From NCBI GenBank assembly GCA_963715485.1, contig OY970244.1:2232001-2296000 (forward strand): 64,000 nt of DNA, given 5' to 3'. Each line of letters begins with the position of its first letter. Position 1 is the first letter of the stretch. The notes below the pieces were generated by a model. It was not told the origin of the DNA, did no database searches, and worked only from the letters and a program-made list of their open reading frames with translations. The DNA is from SG8-30 sp963715485. Its GTDB lineage: Bacteria; Pseudomonadota; Gammaproteobacteria; Steroidobacterales; Steroidobacteraceae. Positions 55,668-63,685 of this stretch are shown here, in pieces. Made by a program: the position numbers and the translations under genes.

Positions 55668-55743
55668 TGGTGCCCCGGATAGGAGTCGAACCTATGACCT
55701 GCCGCTTAGGAGGCGGCCGCTCTATCCACTGAGCTACCGGGGC
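55668..55743 (-). tRNA. tRNA-Arg(CCT)
   Basis: Cloverleaf on the minus strand: acceptor GCCCCGG/CCGGGGC, D stem GCTC/GAGC, anticodon stem GCCGC/GCGGC with loop CTCCTAA (anticodon CCT), T arm ATAGG-TTCGACT-CCTAT, discriminator A and encoded CCA (55668-55670). It is 73 bases without CCA and reads AGG codons. Confidence 0.97.
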
Positions 55744-55843
55744 GCCGCGCAAATGGTACAACAAGCCGACCACGCGGGCGGCACGTGAGGCGACCGCCGA
55801 CCGCGTCGTTCCCGGCTGCCAGGACCGGGAACGACGCTAGTGT

Positions 55844-56404
55844 CTACAGCTTCTTTGCAGCGTCAGAAACGGCCGTGTCGACGGCCTGTGTCGCAGAGTT
55901 GACGGCCCCAGCAGTGCTCGCCACGGCCCTTTCGGCCATCCGTTCAACCTTGGTCGTTGCCTTGCGGACCTGGGCGGCCGTCTTGCGGATCGCTGTCTTG
56001 GCCTTGCGTCTGGCGGTAGCTACCGTCTTGCGCGTGGTCCTGGAGCCCTTCGCGACGGCCTTCTTCGCCGTACCGGCCGCCTTCTTGGCCGCCTTCTTCA
56101 CTGTCTTGCCGGCCTTGGCCGTCTCGGCCTTCGACTTCTTGCGCAGGTCGGCCGCGTGGGCCCGTGCATAGGTCTGGATATCCTTAAAGCGGCCCTGGGC
56201 ATCACGCTTCGCATACAGCTTCTTGCCGCTCGAGCTGCGGTGGGTTGTCCGCCGCGCCTTTTTCGCCGCCGTCTTCACAGCAACCTTCTTCTTGGCGACC
56301 TTCTTCTTGGCGACCTTCTTCTTGGCGCCCGGCCTCTTGACTGCCGTCTTCCTCACCGACGTCTTCCTGGCCGCCTTCTTGGCGACCTTTTTCTTCACTG
56401 CCAT
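55844..56404 (-). CDS. Histone H1-like nucleoid protein
   Basis: A 186-residue protein made largely of Lys, Ala, Val and Thr. The N-terminal third has the tandem units AKKKVAKKKVAKKKVAV. A less biased centre, SGKKLYAKRDAQGRFKDIQ, lies at about residues 62-80 and may be a conserved functional core. Lys/Ala helices follow, such as TVKKAAKKAAGTAKKAV. The ATG at 56404 is preceded by GGGAGAAACC, a good ribosome-binding site. Such proteins bind DNA through charge; specific partners are unknown. It is between tRNA-Arg and tRNA-Ala on the same strand. Confidence 0.83.
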   Translation of the reverse strand: MAVKKKVAKKAARKTSVRKTAVKRPGAKKKVAKKKVAKKKVAVKTAAKKARRTTHRSSSGKKLYAKRDAQGRFKDIQTYARAHAADLRKKSKAETAKAGKTVKKAAKKAAGTAKKAVAKGSRTTRKTVATARRKAKTAIRKTAAQVRKATTKVERMAERAVASTAGAVNSATQAVDTAVSDAAKKL

Positions 56405-56525
56405 GGTTTCTCCCTCGCAGGCCAACGGTTACCAGCGCGCCAGGCACGGCGCGTGCGTCAACGCTAAGGCGCAAGGATCCACCAAGTCAATGCGACCAAG
56501 CTCTCAAGGCCACTCGCCGGAACGA

Positions 56526-56554
56526 CGAAGGCCAGGGTAGTGCCCTGGCCTTCG
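56526..56554 (-). terminator. Strong hairpin after tRNA-Ala
   Basis: Bases 56526-56537 and 56543-56554 form a perfect 12-bp stem (CGAAGGCCAGGG with CCCTGGCCTTCG) with a 5-base loop, 9 bases downstream of the tRNA-Ala 3' end. There is no long T-run. Confidence 0.65.
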
Positions 56555-56562
56555 CCTTGGTC

Positions 56563-56638
<76 letters not shown>

Positions 56639-56749
56639 ATGAGGAGGGCGGATTGTAAAGACGCGACGACGGTCGAGCAAGCGAACCATCCACGGGCGCC
56701 ACCGTATTTCTCGATTATCATCAGCCAGGTAGGCAGGGCTAGCAGGGGA

Positions 56750-57241
56750 ATGAAGCCGCTCATGGAACTCAGGATTCGCGACGCCCGGGGCAGCGACCTC
56801 GAGTTCATCATCCGGGCCAATTCAGGACTGGCTGTGGAGTCCGAGGGCGTGACGCTCGACCCGGCGCTGCTTGGGCCGGGAGTTGCTGCCGTGTTCGAGG
56901 ATCCGGCTCGCGGTCGCTACTTCATCGCCGAATCCGGCGATCGGCCCGTTGGGCAGATGATGCTGACTTTCGAGTGGAGCGATTGGCGAAACGGCGTGTT
57001 CTGGTGGATCCAGTCCGTCTTCGTGGAACCCAGCCACCGCCGGAAGGGTGTATTCTCCAAGCTGTACCGGCACGTGTCGGAACTCGCCGCAGCCAGTCCG
57101 GAAGTTTGCGGCCTGCGCCTGTATGTGGACCGCTCCAACTCGAACGCCCGCAGCATTTACCGCCACCTCGGACTGTACGAGTCCAACTACGAGGTGATGG
57201 AAATAGTCTTTCGCGGCCCGGAGTCGCATAGCGAGCCCTGA
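56750..57241 (+). CDS. GNAT family N-acetyltransferase
   Basis: A 163-residue acetyltransferase. The first conserved strand is ELRIRDARGSDLEFI. The acetyl-CoA region is QSVFVEPSHRRKGVFSKLYRHV, where the usual RGxG is HRRKGV. The C-terminal segment NARSIYRHLGLYESNYEVM is typical of GNAT fold motif B. ATG 56750 follows AGGGGA closely; ATG 56762 (MELRIRD) has better spacing and may be the true start. Any longer reading would be translated from tRNA-Ala. Substrate unknown. Bcp starts 29 bases later. Confidence 0.87.
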   Translation: MKPLMELRIRDARGSDLEFIIRANSGLAVESEGVTLDPALLGPGVAAVFEDPARGRYFIAESGDRPVGQMMLTFEWSDWRNGVFWWIQSVFVEPSHRRKGVFSKLYRHVSELAAASPEVCGLRLYVDRSNSNARSIYRHLGLYESNYEVMEIVFRGPESHSEP

Positions 57242-57270
57242 CGAATCCTGCATTTTGCACGGAGGCAATC

Positions 57271-57720
57271 ATGCTAGAGAAAGGCCAATTGGCCCCTGAT
57301 TTCACCCTGCCCGACCAGGACGGCCGGGAGCGCAGCCTGACCGAGTTACTCGCCGGGGAAGCGCTGATTCTCTACTTCTACCCTGCCGACTTCACACCCG
57401 GCTGTACGAAGGAGGCCTGCGACCTTCGCGACCTTCACACCCAGATCCTCGCGGCCGGGCTGCGTGTCGTCGGCGTCAGCCCGCAGTCACCTGAGAGCCA
57501 CCGGCGCTTCCGGGACAAGAATTCCCTGCCATTCACGCTGTTGTCCGACGAGAAGAAGCAAGTGATTGGCCAGTACGGCGTCGACGGACCTCTGGGTATC
57601 GGTGTTCGCCGCGCCACGTTCCTGGTCGATTCCAGCCGAAAGATCCTCGACTCGGTGCTGGCGGATCTGCGCGTCGCCCGGCACCGCGAATTCGTCGAGG
57701 CGGCCATCGCTGCGCGCTAG
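57271..57720 (+). CDS. bcp: Thioredoxin-dependent peroxiredoxin (Bcp/PrxQ type)
   Basis: A 149-residue thiol peroxidase. The peroxidatic Cys is in ADFTPGCTKEACDLRD and the resolving Cys is five residues later, the PrxQ arrangement. LPDQDGRERSL and LLSDEKKQVIGQYGV complete the fold. ATG 57271 follows CGGAGGC. It could be co-transcribed with the preceding GNAT. Confidence 0.95.
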   Translation: MLEKGQLAPDFTLPDQDGRERSLTELLAGEALILYFYPADFTPGCTKEACDLRDLHTQILAAGLRVVGVSPQSPESHRRFRDKNSLPFTLLSDEKKQVIGQYGVDGPLGIGVRRATFLVDSSRKILDSVLADLRVARHREFVEAAIAAR

Positions 57721-57725
57721 GCATG

Positions 57726-57758
57726 GACCGCTGGCACGCCGCCGCGCCGGCAGCGGTC
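57726..57758. terminator. Possible bidirectional hairpin between bcp and the histidine-phosphatase gene
   Basis: GACCGCTG (57726-57733) and CAGCGGTC (57751-57758) form an 8-bp stem with a GC-rich 17-base loop. It sits between two convergent genes and touches the stop of the minus-strand one. The T-run is absent. Confidence 0.35.
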
Positions 57759-58329
57759 AGGGGAGCCGCAACATGACCAGGGAGTCGCGGCCCAGGCGCG
57801 GGTGCGCCACGACGTAGAGTGTGTCGAAGTCCGTGGCCAGCGGAACGGGCACGTTTTTGCCCGATAGTTCCTCGACGATCCGGGGTATGGCATCGGCATC
57901 GGTGACGATCAGCACAGGGCTGCCGTCAAAGTCATCGAGGGCGCGATGAGCCGCCTCTCGAGGGTCTGCGCTGGAAACGACTACGACCGGGATGCCCAGC
58001 GCGTTTGCCAGCGGCTGCGCCGTCTGTTGGGTTCGTCGCCATTCGTTCACCACCACGCCATCGAGTGCCGTGCCCCCGGTGACGCCGGCGAAGACGGCAG
58101 ACAGGCGTTCGGCCCGCAACTTGCCTGCCATCGACAGCTCCGGATCGTCGCCAGGAGCAGTCGAGGTTTCGGCATGTCGCAGGACGAACACCATGGTCGT
58201 GGACGCGGTCAGGAAGAGCCAGGATGCAATGATCAGCGCCGCGGCGCCGGCGATACTCGTGAGCCACAGCGGCGTCAGGAACGGTCGCCGCCGCAACTTG
58301 GCGTGTTCTTTTCGCAGGGTTTCAGGCAT
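57757..58329 (-). CDS. Membrane-anchored histidine-phosphatase-fold protein, second catalytic His missing
   Basis: A 190-residue protein with one N-terminal helix (LTSIAGAAALIIASWLFLTA) and a phosphoglycerate-mutase-like domain. The nucleophile motif is VLRHAETS and the helper Arg is in WRRTQQTAQPLANALG. The second active-site histidine (GHSN in the family) aligns with VTDADAIP and is an aspartate here, so the enzyme may be inactive or altered. Substrate and partner unknown. Its 3' end meets bcp. Confidence 0.78.
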   Translation of the reverse strand: MPETLRKEHAKLRRRPFLTPLWLTSIAGAAALIIASWLFLTASTTMVFVLRHAETSTAPGDDPELSMAGKLRAERLSAVFAGVTGGTALDGVVVNEWRRTQQTAQPLANALGIPVVVVSSADPREAAHRALDDFDGSPVLIVTDADAIPRIVEELSGKNVPVPLATDFDTLYVVAHPRLGRDSLVMLRLP

Positions 58330-58534
58330 GTCCTACCGGCATCTTATGAATCCAGGAGCAATGATAGCCTCACGCTCGCCGGCCGTCCGGCCCGCACGTC
58401 GGGCTGGCCCATGACGCCAAGCTCAGGCCTGCCATCCCTGTTCGCCGGATGGTCAAGCCCAGCGCAGGGGTTTATATTCGACATTCCTTATATGCGCTGT
58501 AATGGCGCAATCGGCCACTGAGCAGGGGAAAACG

Positions 58535-59851
58535 ATGTCCGACGACAAGCGGAAAGAACGCGGACTGTGCGAACTCTATGCGGAGGATCCCGACCGGGCC
58601 GACGCACTGGTTTTCGGACGCAAGACGCACGCCGACCGTCGAGGTTTCCTGAAGGGAGCCGGGCTTGCTGCCATGGCCGCAGCAGTCGGCGCGCAGATCC
58701 CGTTCCACCGTAACTACCCGGCCGGACTGATACCGGCCGCCCTTGCCGAGACTCCTGGCGGACTGGTGCTGGAGGGCAAGGACGGCCTGGTGATTCTCGG
58801 CGATCGGCCAATCAACGCGGAGACCCCGGCGCACCTGCTCGATGACGACGTCACGCCCAACAGCCGACATTTTGTCCGTGACAACGGCGTCATGCCGGAC
58901 ATGGCGCAGAAAATGGATGCGAGCGGCTGGACCCTCACCGTGGACGGCGAGGTCGACAATCCGCTGACGCTGACGCTTGATGAGCTCAAAGACCGTTTCA
59001 AGCCGGTCAAGTTGAAGCTGCAGGTGGAGTGCGGCGGCAACGGCCGGGCCGGGTTCAACCCGCCGGCGCACGGCAACCAGTGGACGGTCGGCGCCATCGG
59101 CAACGCCGAATGGACTGGCGTGCGCTACGCCGACGTGCTGAAGGCAGCGGGCGTTCGCAAATCGGCCCTTTATACCGGCCACTACGGCATGGATGCGCAC
59201 CTTTCGGGTGACCCGAACAAGGTACCGATTTCACGGGGTGTACCCATTGCCAAGGCGATGGAGCCGCACTCGATCATCGCTTTTGAGATGAACGGTGAGC
59301 CGATCCCGAAGTACCACGGTTTCCCCGTCAGGACCATCTGCCCGGGCTGGCCTGGCTCAACGTCGCACAAGTGGCTGAAGCGGATCTGGGTGCGCGACGT
59401 CGTACACGACGGTCCCAAGATGGAAGGCGATTCCTATCGCGTGCCGCGCTATCCGGTGAAGCCGGGTGCCGAGGTGCCGAAGGACGATTTCCGGATCATC
59501 GAGTCGATGCCGGTCAAGTCGCTGATCACGTCCCCCGAGAGCGGCGCCCTGGTTGGCGGCCGGTCGCTCGCGGTTCGGGGGCATGCCTGGGCTGGCGACC
59601 GGTCGGTTGCCGCCGTGCATGTCAGTACGGACTTCGGCGCGACCTGGGTCAAGGCCGACCTCCAGCGCGCACCAAACAAGTTCTCATGGCAGACTTTTAC
59701 CGCCCGGCTGGAATTTCCCTCGGAGGGCTACTACGAAGTCTGGGCGCGCGCGACGGACGACCAGGGCGTGACGCAGCCTTTCGCGGTGGCCTGGAACCCG
59801 AAGGGATACCTGAACAACTCCATGCATCGCATCGCGGTTACGGTGGCATGA
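58535..59851 (+). CDS. Sulfite-oxidase-family molybdopterin enzyme (SorA/SoxC-like)
   Basis: A periplasmic oxidase of 438 residues. A Tat signal (ADRRGFLKGAGLAAMAAAVG) is at about residues 33-52. The Mo-cofactor domain has the ligating cysteine in KLQVECGGNGRAGF (the CxGNxR motif) and TVGAIGNAEWTGVRY. The C-terminal dimerisation domain has VRGHAWAGDRSVAAVHVSTD and WARATDDQGVTQPF. ATG 58535 is chosen because AGGGGAA (58524-58530) lies before it; ATG 58502 is possible. A cytochrome c follows after 19 bases, as in SorAB sulfite dehydrogenase. Sulfite is the likely substrate by family; not proven. Confidence 0.9.
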   Translation: MSDDKRKERGLCELYAEDPDRADALVFGRKTHADRRGFLKGAGLAAMAAAVGAQIPFHRNYPAGLIPAALAETPGGLVLEGKDGLVILGDRPINAETPAHLLDDDVTPNSRHFVRDNGVMPDMAQKMDASGWTLTVDGEVDNPLTLTLDELKDRFKPVKLKLQVECGGNGRAGFNPPAHGNQWTVGAIGNAEWTGVRYADVLKAAGVRKSALYTGHYGMDAHLSGDPNKVPISRGVPIAKAMEPHSIIAFEMNGEPIPKYHGFPVRTICPGWPGSTSHKWLKRIWVRDVVHDGPKMEGDSYRVPRYPVKPGAEVPKDDFRIIESMPVKSLITSPESGALVGGRSLAVRGHAWAGDRSVAAVHVSTDFGATWVKADLQRAPNKFSWQTFTARLEFPSEGYYEVWARATDDQGVTQPFAVAWNPKGYLNNSMHRIAVTVA

Positions 59852-59870
59852 GCCGCAGACGAGGAGCGGG

Positions 59871-60533
59871 ATGAGACGAATCAGGACTTCTGGCGGTGCC
59901 ACTGCCGCCGCGGTGGCGCTGCTGGCCTTGATTCCGGGCGTCCCGGCGCTGGCAACCGATGCGCCGAAGGGAGACGCCGCTGCGGGCGCCCAGGCTTTCC
60001 TGCTGTGCAGTGCCTGTCACAACGCGAAGCCGGACGGCGGCGCACTCATCGGGCCGAACCTGTGGAACGTGGTGGGGCGCGAAATCGCGGGTGCTGAGGG
60101 GTTTGACTACTCCGCCGAACTCAAGGCTGTCGGCGGCAACTGGACGACCGCCCTCCTCGATCGCTTCCTGACCAGCCCGAACGACTTTGCGCCCGGCACG
60201 CGCATGGGCTTTGCGGGTATCGCCGATGCAAATGAGCGTGCCAACATCATCGCGTACCTCGAGTCACTCAAGGACGGGGCTGCGGAAACTGCCGCCGTGC
60301 CCGCGATGGATTACGGCGCTGACTGGCCACCGGGGCCCGGCCAGGCCGAGGCAGGGCGACTGTGCAATTCCTGCCACTCGCTTACGCTGGTCAAGCAGCA
60401 GAAGCTGTCGCGCACGACCTGGGATCATCTGCTCGAGTGGATGGTAGAGGAGCAGGGTATGGCCGAGCAGACCCCCGAGACGCGGGAACTGATCCTCGGC
60501 TACCTGACTGAACACTTTGGTGCGCCGGAATGA
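59871..60533 (+). CDS. Two-haem periplasmic cytochrome c (SorB-like partner)
   Basis: A 220-residue secreted protein with a signal peptide (GGATAAAVALLALIPGVPALA). The first haem site is CSACH in a class I cytochrome domain (about 32-135) with GPNLWNVVGREIAG and the Met ligand likely in GTRMGF. The second haem site is CNSCH in SLTLVKQQKLSRTTWDHLLEWMV, a segment known from sulfite-dehydrogenase-type SorB/c-552 subunits. It looks like a fusion of two mono-haem cytochromes and probably takes electrons from the molybdoenzyme encoded 19 bases upstream. Confidence 0.88.
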   Translation: MRRIRTSGGATAAAVALLALIPGVPALATDAPKGDAAAGAQAFLLCSACHNAKPDGGALIGPNLWNVVGREIAGAEGFDYSAELKAVGGNWTTALLDRFLTSPNDFAPGTRMGFAGIADANERANIIAYLESLKDGAAETAAVPAMDYGADWPPGPGQAEAGRLCNSCHSLTLVKQQKLSRTTWDHLLEWMVEEQGMAEQTPETRELILGYLTEHFGAPE

Positions 60534-60619
60534 CCTGGAGCCGTACGCGGCTTGCCGCCTTCGCACCGCGGCAATCTAGATGAAGAGGCGGCCGCCGCGA
60601 GGGCGGCCGCCATCAGCGA

Positions 60620-60988
60620 CTACTTGTAGGTGTCGTAGCCGGCGCGATTGACATTGATCTCGCACGCGCTCATGCGTGCCCACAGCTTGGCGGGCACCGA
60701 ATCGGGATCGGACTGTGCGTCACGCCAGGTGTCCCAGGCGTGGCCAAAGGTCTCGGCATCCTTGCTGCGCCCGACCCAGTAAATCGTCTCGAGGTTCATG
60801 CGCTGGATCGGCGACAGCACCTCGGCATGGTAGCCGTAGTCCTTCGCCCAGACATTGAAATCCTTGACGACGGTCAGGTATTTGGCGAGATCGCAGCCGT
60901 CCTTGAGCTTGATCTCGATGACATCGAGGTTATCGGCGGCGGCGGCGAGCGGGCACGCCAGCAACAGCAGAGCCAGTAGTTTCTTCAT
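60620..60988 (-). CDS. Small secreted protein of unknown function (paralogue A)
   Basis: A 122-residue protein with signal MKKLLALLLLACPLAAAA. The mature part contains DVIEIKLKDGCDLAKYL, VVKDFNVWAKDYGYHAEV, IYWVGRSKDAETFGHAWDTW and SACEINVNRAGYDTY. Two cysteines (about 38 and 110 of the protein) are conserved with the neighbouring paralogue and could form a disulfide. ATG 60988 gives a normal signal peptide. Probably periplasmic; no family name recognised. The paired gene at 61041-61406 lies 52 bases upstream on the same strand. Confidence 0.7.
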   Translation of the reverse strand: MKKLLALLLLACPLAAAADNLDVIEIKLKDGCDLAKYLTVVKDFNVWAKDYGYHAEVLSPIQRMNLETIYWVGRSKDAETFGHAWDTWRDAQSDPDSVPAKLWARMSACEINVNRAGYDTYK

Positions 60989-61040
60989 GATTTGATTCCC
61001 TTGTAGTTCCAGAACGTAGCGGAGCAGGCTCGCACGACGG

Positions 61041-61406
61041 TCAGTAGACGTCGTAACTGCGGCGCCCGACGTTGGTGGAGCACTTGGCAAACCTGGCCTG
61101 CAGCTTGGCCGGCGTTGAAGCCGGATCCGACTGGGCGTTACGCCAGGTATCCCAGGCCTTGCCGAAAGTCGCGGCATTGGCACTGCGGCCCAGCCAGATC
61201 ATGGTGTTCAGGTCGGTGTGCTGGAGCTTGACGGCGACCTCAGCCTGGTAGCCATGACCTTTGCCCCATTCGTTGAAGTCCTTGACCACGCCCATGTACG
61301 TTTCGAAACTACAGGCCTCAGTGAGCTTGAATTCAATGACATCGTAATGATCGGCCATTGCCGGTAACGGCAAAGCCAACAGCACCAAAGCGATGAGTTT
61401 TCGCAT
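61041..61406 (-). CDS. Small secreted protein of unknown function (paralogue B)
   Basis: A 121-residue protein with signal MRKLIALVLLALPLPAMA. It shares with paralogue A the blocks DVIEFKLTEACSFETYM, VVKDFNEWGKGHGYQAEV, MIWLGRSANAATFGKAWDTW and KCSTNVGRRSYDVY, roughly half of aligned residues. The conserved VVKDFN and GKAWDTWRNAQSDP repeats in both point to a duplicated domain. ATG 61406 is in an AT-richer upstream region. Function unknown; the neighbourhood (sulfite-type oxidoreductase) is only suggestive. Confidence 0.72.
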   Translation of the reverse strand: MRKLIALVLLALPLPAMADHYDVIEFKLTEACSFETYMGVVKDFNEWGKGHGYQAEVAVKLQHTDLNTMIWLGRSANAATFGKAWDTWRNAQSDPASTPAKLQARFAKCSTNVGRRSYDVY

Positions 61407-61585
61407 TAGACAATCCCCTCATCTATTTGTTTTAATTAACAATAATTGTGTCGTGGATTCAATCATCCGGGCGGCACGGCCCAACTATAGGCGAACGCAC
61501 CACATTGGTGGCCACCTTTCTCAATTCCCCTCTCAGGGCCCGCCAAGGCAAAGGCCCGCCAACCTCGAGACCAAGGAGTCCCTAG

Positions 61586-62038
61586 ATGAACAAGCCCGCC
61601 ATACGTTTCCAACGCGCCAACTTCGTGGTGCGCGACCTCGATCATGCGCTGGCTTTTTATCGCGACATCCTCGGCTTCGAGGTAGAGCACATGCACGAAT
61701 CGCCGACCGACTCGTACTCCTATCCGGTGTTCGAGATCGACCGCAAGGCAAAGCTACGGTTTGCGCTGTTGAGCGCGCCCGGACAGCCTCGCGTGTTGGC
61801 ACTGACCGAGGTCAAAGGCATGCACCTCAAGCCCTGCCCCGACCCGAAGCGCAGCGCCATCGTGCTGGACGTCGCCGACATCGACGCGGTGGCCCACAAG
61901 GCGCTGGCGGGCGGACTGATCGTCCATCCCGAGGAAAGGCTGGTAACCCACGACGGTCGTACCGGGCGTGAGATCGGCATCGTGGATCACGACGGCAACC
62001 TCGTGGTGATCTACACCATCACCTCCGCATCCGGCTGA
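61586..62038 (+). CDS. VOC/glyoxalase-fold protein
   Basis: A 150-residue protein with two glyoxalase-type half-repeats: FQRANFVVRDLDHALAFYRDILGFE and AIVLDVADIDAVAHKALAGG, then EIGIVDHDGNLVVIY at the C-terminus. Residues that could bind metal include Glu/His positions in the strands, but I cannot place a full set. The role (lactoylglutathione lyase, dioxygenase or resistance protein) is not decided. The 3' end overlaps the convergent GMC oxidoreductase by 28 bases. Confidence 0.82.
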   Translation: MNKPAIRFQRANFVVRDLDHALAFYRDILGFEVEHMHESPTDSYSYPVFEIDRKAKLRFALLSAPGQPRVLALTEVKGMHLKPCPDPKRSAIVLDVADIDAVAHKALAGGLIVHPEERLVTHDGRTGREIGIVDHDGNLVVIYTITSASG

Positions 62039-63685
62039 CACACCGGTTCCGGATTGGGGGTTTCGGGGTTTTGCCGGGCATTTGCCAAATCCCGAAACCC
62101 GCGACCCGCAACCCGGCTCATGGCGTGCTCGGCTAACGCGGTGATGGTCAGCGAAGGATTGACGCCCGGATTCGCCGGCATGATCGAACCGTCGCAGACC
62201 AGCAGATTGCGGTAGCCAAACACGCGGCCGTAGCCATCCACGACCCCGGTATCCCTATCCTTGCCGATTACCGCGCCACCGAGGATGTGCGCCGTGGACG
62301 GAATGTTGGCCCAGGCCTCCAGGACCACCGACTGCGCATAGCCGCCGGTATGTCGCGCGAGCCAGTCGGCCGCGCGATTACCAGCCTCGATATAGGTTGG
62401 ATTTGGCTTGTCAGGATCCTGGCAAGTGGACAGCGACACGCCACCGAAAATCCCGCGCCGTGCCTGGAATGACATCGCATTGTCGAGGCTCTGCATGACC
62501 AGCAGCAGCACGCTGTGCCGCGACCAGCCAACAGGCCAGAGCGATTTCAAAAATGTCACCGGGTGTCGCAGGACATTGCCGAACCAGATCAGCGGCCGCG
62601 TCAGTCCCGTACCTTTGCCCGTCAGCACCGTGCACAACAACGACAGGAAGTCGCCGTGCCGGCCGTAGGTCACGAACTCGATGTGCGTGTCGGCGCTGGT
62701 ATGAATGCTGGCGCTGATGGCTACATCGTTCCACGGTCGCGCCAGGCCCTTCGGCAGCGTCACTGCGAGCAGCGATTCGCTGTTGGTACGGACCAGTTGC
62801 CCAAGGCGGTCACTGATACCGGGCAATGACCCGTTCAGCTTGCAGCGCGCCAGCAGGCTGTTGGTGCCAAGCGCACCCGCGGCGACGACAACGCCCCTTG
62901 CGGTAATCGTCTGTCTCTGCCGCCGCACCCAGGCTCCGGGTCGTTCGATCGTGACCGTAAAACCGTCGCTGCCGTCACCGCTACCAAGCGGCCGAATGTC
63001 GGTCACGATCCGTTCCGCCAGTACTTGCGCGCCACGCTTCTCTGCGAACCAGAGATAGTTCTTCAGCAAGGTGTTCTTGGCGCCCTCACGGCAGCCGACC
63101 ATACAAGCTCCGCAATACGTGCAGCCATTGCGCGCCGGCCCGTCGCCACCAAAGTAGGGATCGGGCGTGCTGACACCCGGCTTGCCGAAGTAGACGCCAA
63201 CTGGGGTGCGCGTAAACGTTGCGCCGACGCCAAAGGCCGTGCCCAGTTCCGCCAGCAGCTTCTGGCTGTCACTCTCGCGCGGCACCACGTTGACGCCCAG
63301 CATCCGTTCCGCCGTGTCGTAGTGCGGCGCCAGGACCGCGGACCAGTCGGCCAGGCCACGCCATTGCGGGTTGGCGAAGAACTCGGGTTTCGCCCGGTAT
63401 AGCGTGTTCGCGTAGACGACGCTGCCGCCGCCGACCGCCGCACCGCTGGCGACAAAGATGTCCTTGAACGGGCTTAGCCGTAGGATCCCTTTAAGACCCC
63501 AGCGACGGTGCCCAGAGAAAGCGCTTGAGATCCCAGGTGCTGCGCGCGAAGTCTTCGTCCCGGTAGCGTCTGCCGGCCTCGATCACGGCCACCTTGTAGC
63601 CCTTCTCGACCAGACGCAGGGCCGAGACACTGCCGCCGAATCCGGAGCCGATGACCAGCCAGTCGTAGTCGAATTTATCGGTCAA
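62011..63685 (-). CDS. GMC-family FAD-dependent oxidoreductase (one-base frameshift near 63497)
   Basis: A cholesterol-oxidase-like GMC enzyme. The N-terminal part starts at TTG 63685 (AGGGAG upstream), with the FAD motif YDWLVIGSGFGGSVSALRL, and continues to LWAPSLG. One extra G in a GGGG (63497-63500) then shifts the frame; reading on gives LKGILRLSPFKD and ASGAAVGGGSVVYANTLY, the conserved GMC segment. The C-terminal part has a cysteine cluster (CTYCGACMVGCREGAKN), DNAMSFQARRG and DGSIMPANPGVNPSLTITALAE with the catalytic region. Joined length is about 557 residues. The final 30 residues are Pro/Asn-rich and overlap the VOC gene. Confidence 0.83.

Noticed and set aside
56290..56335. Tandem DNA repeat as a satellite or CRISPR-like array
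   Set aside because: The repeats encode AKKKV units inside the H1-like protein; there are no spacers.
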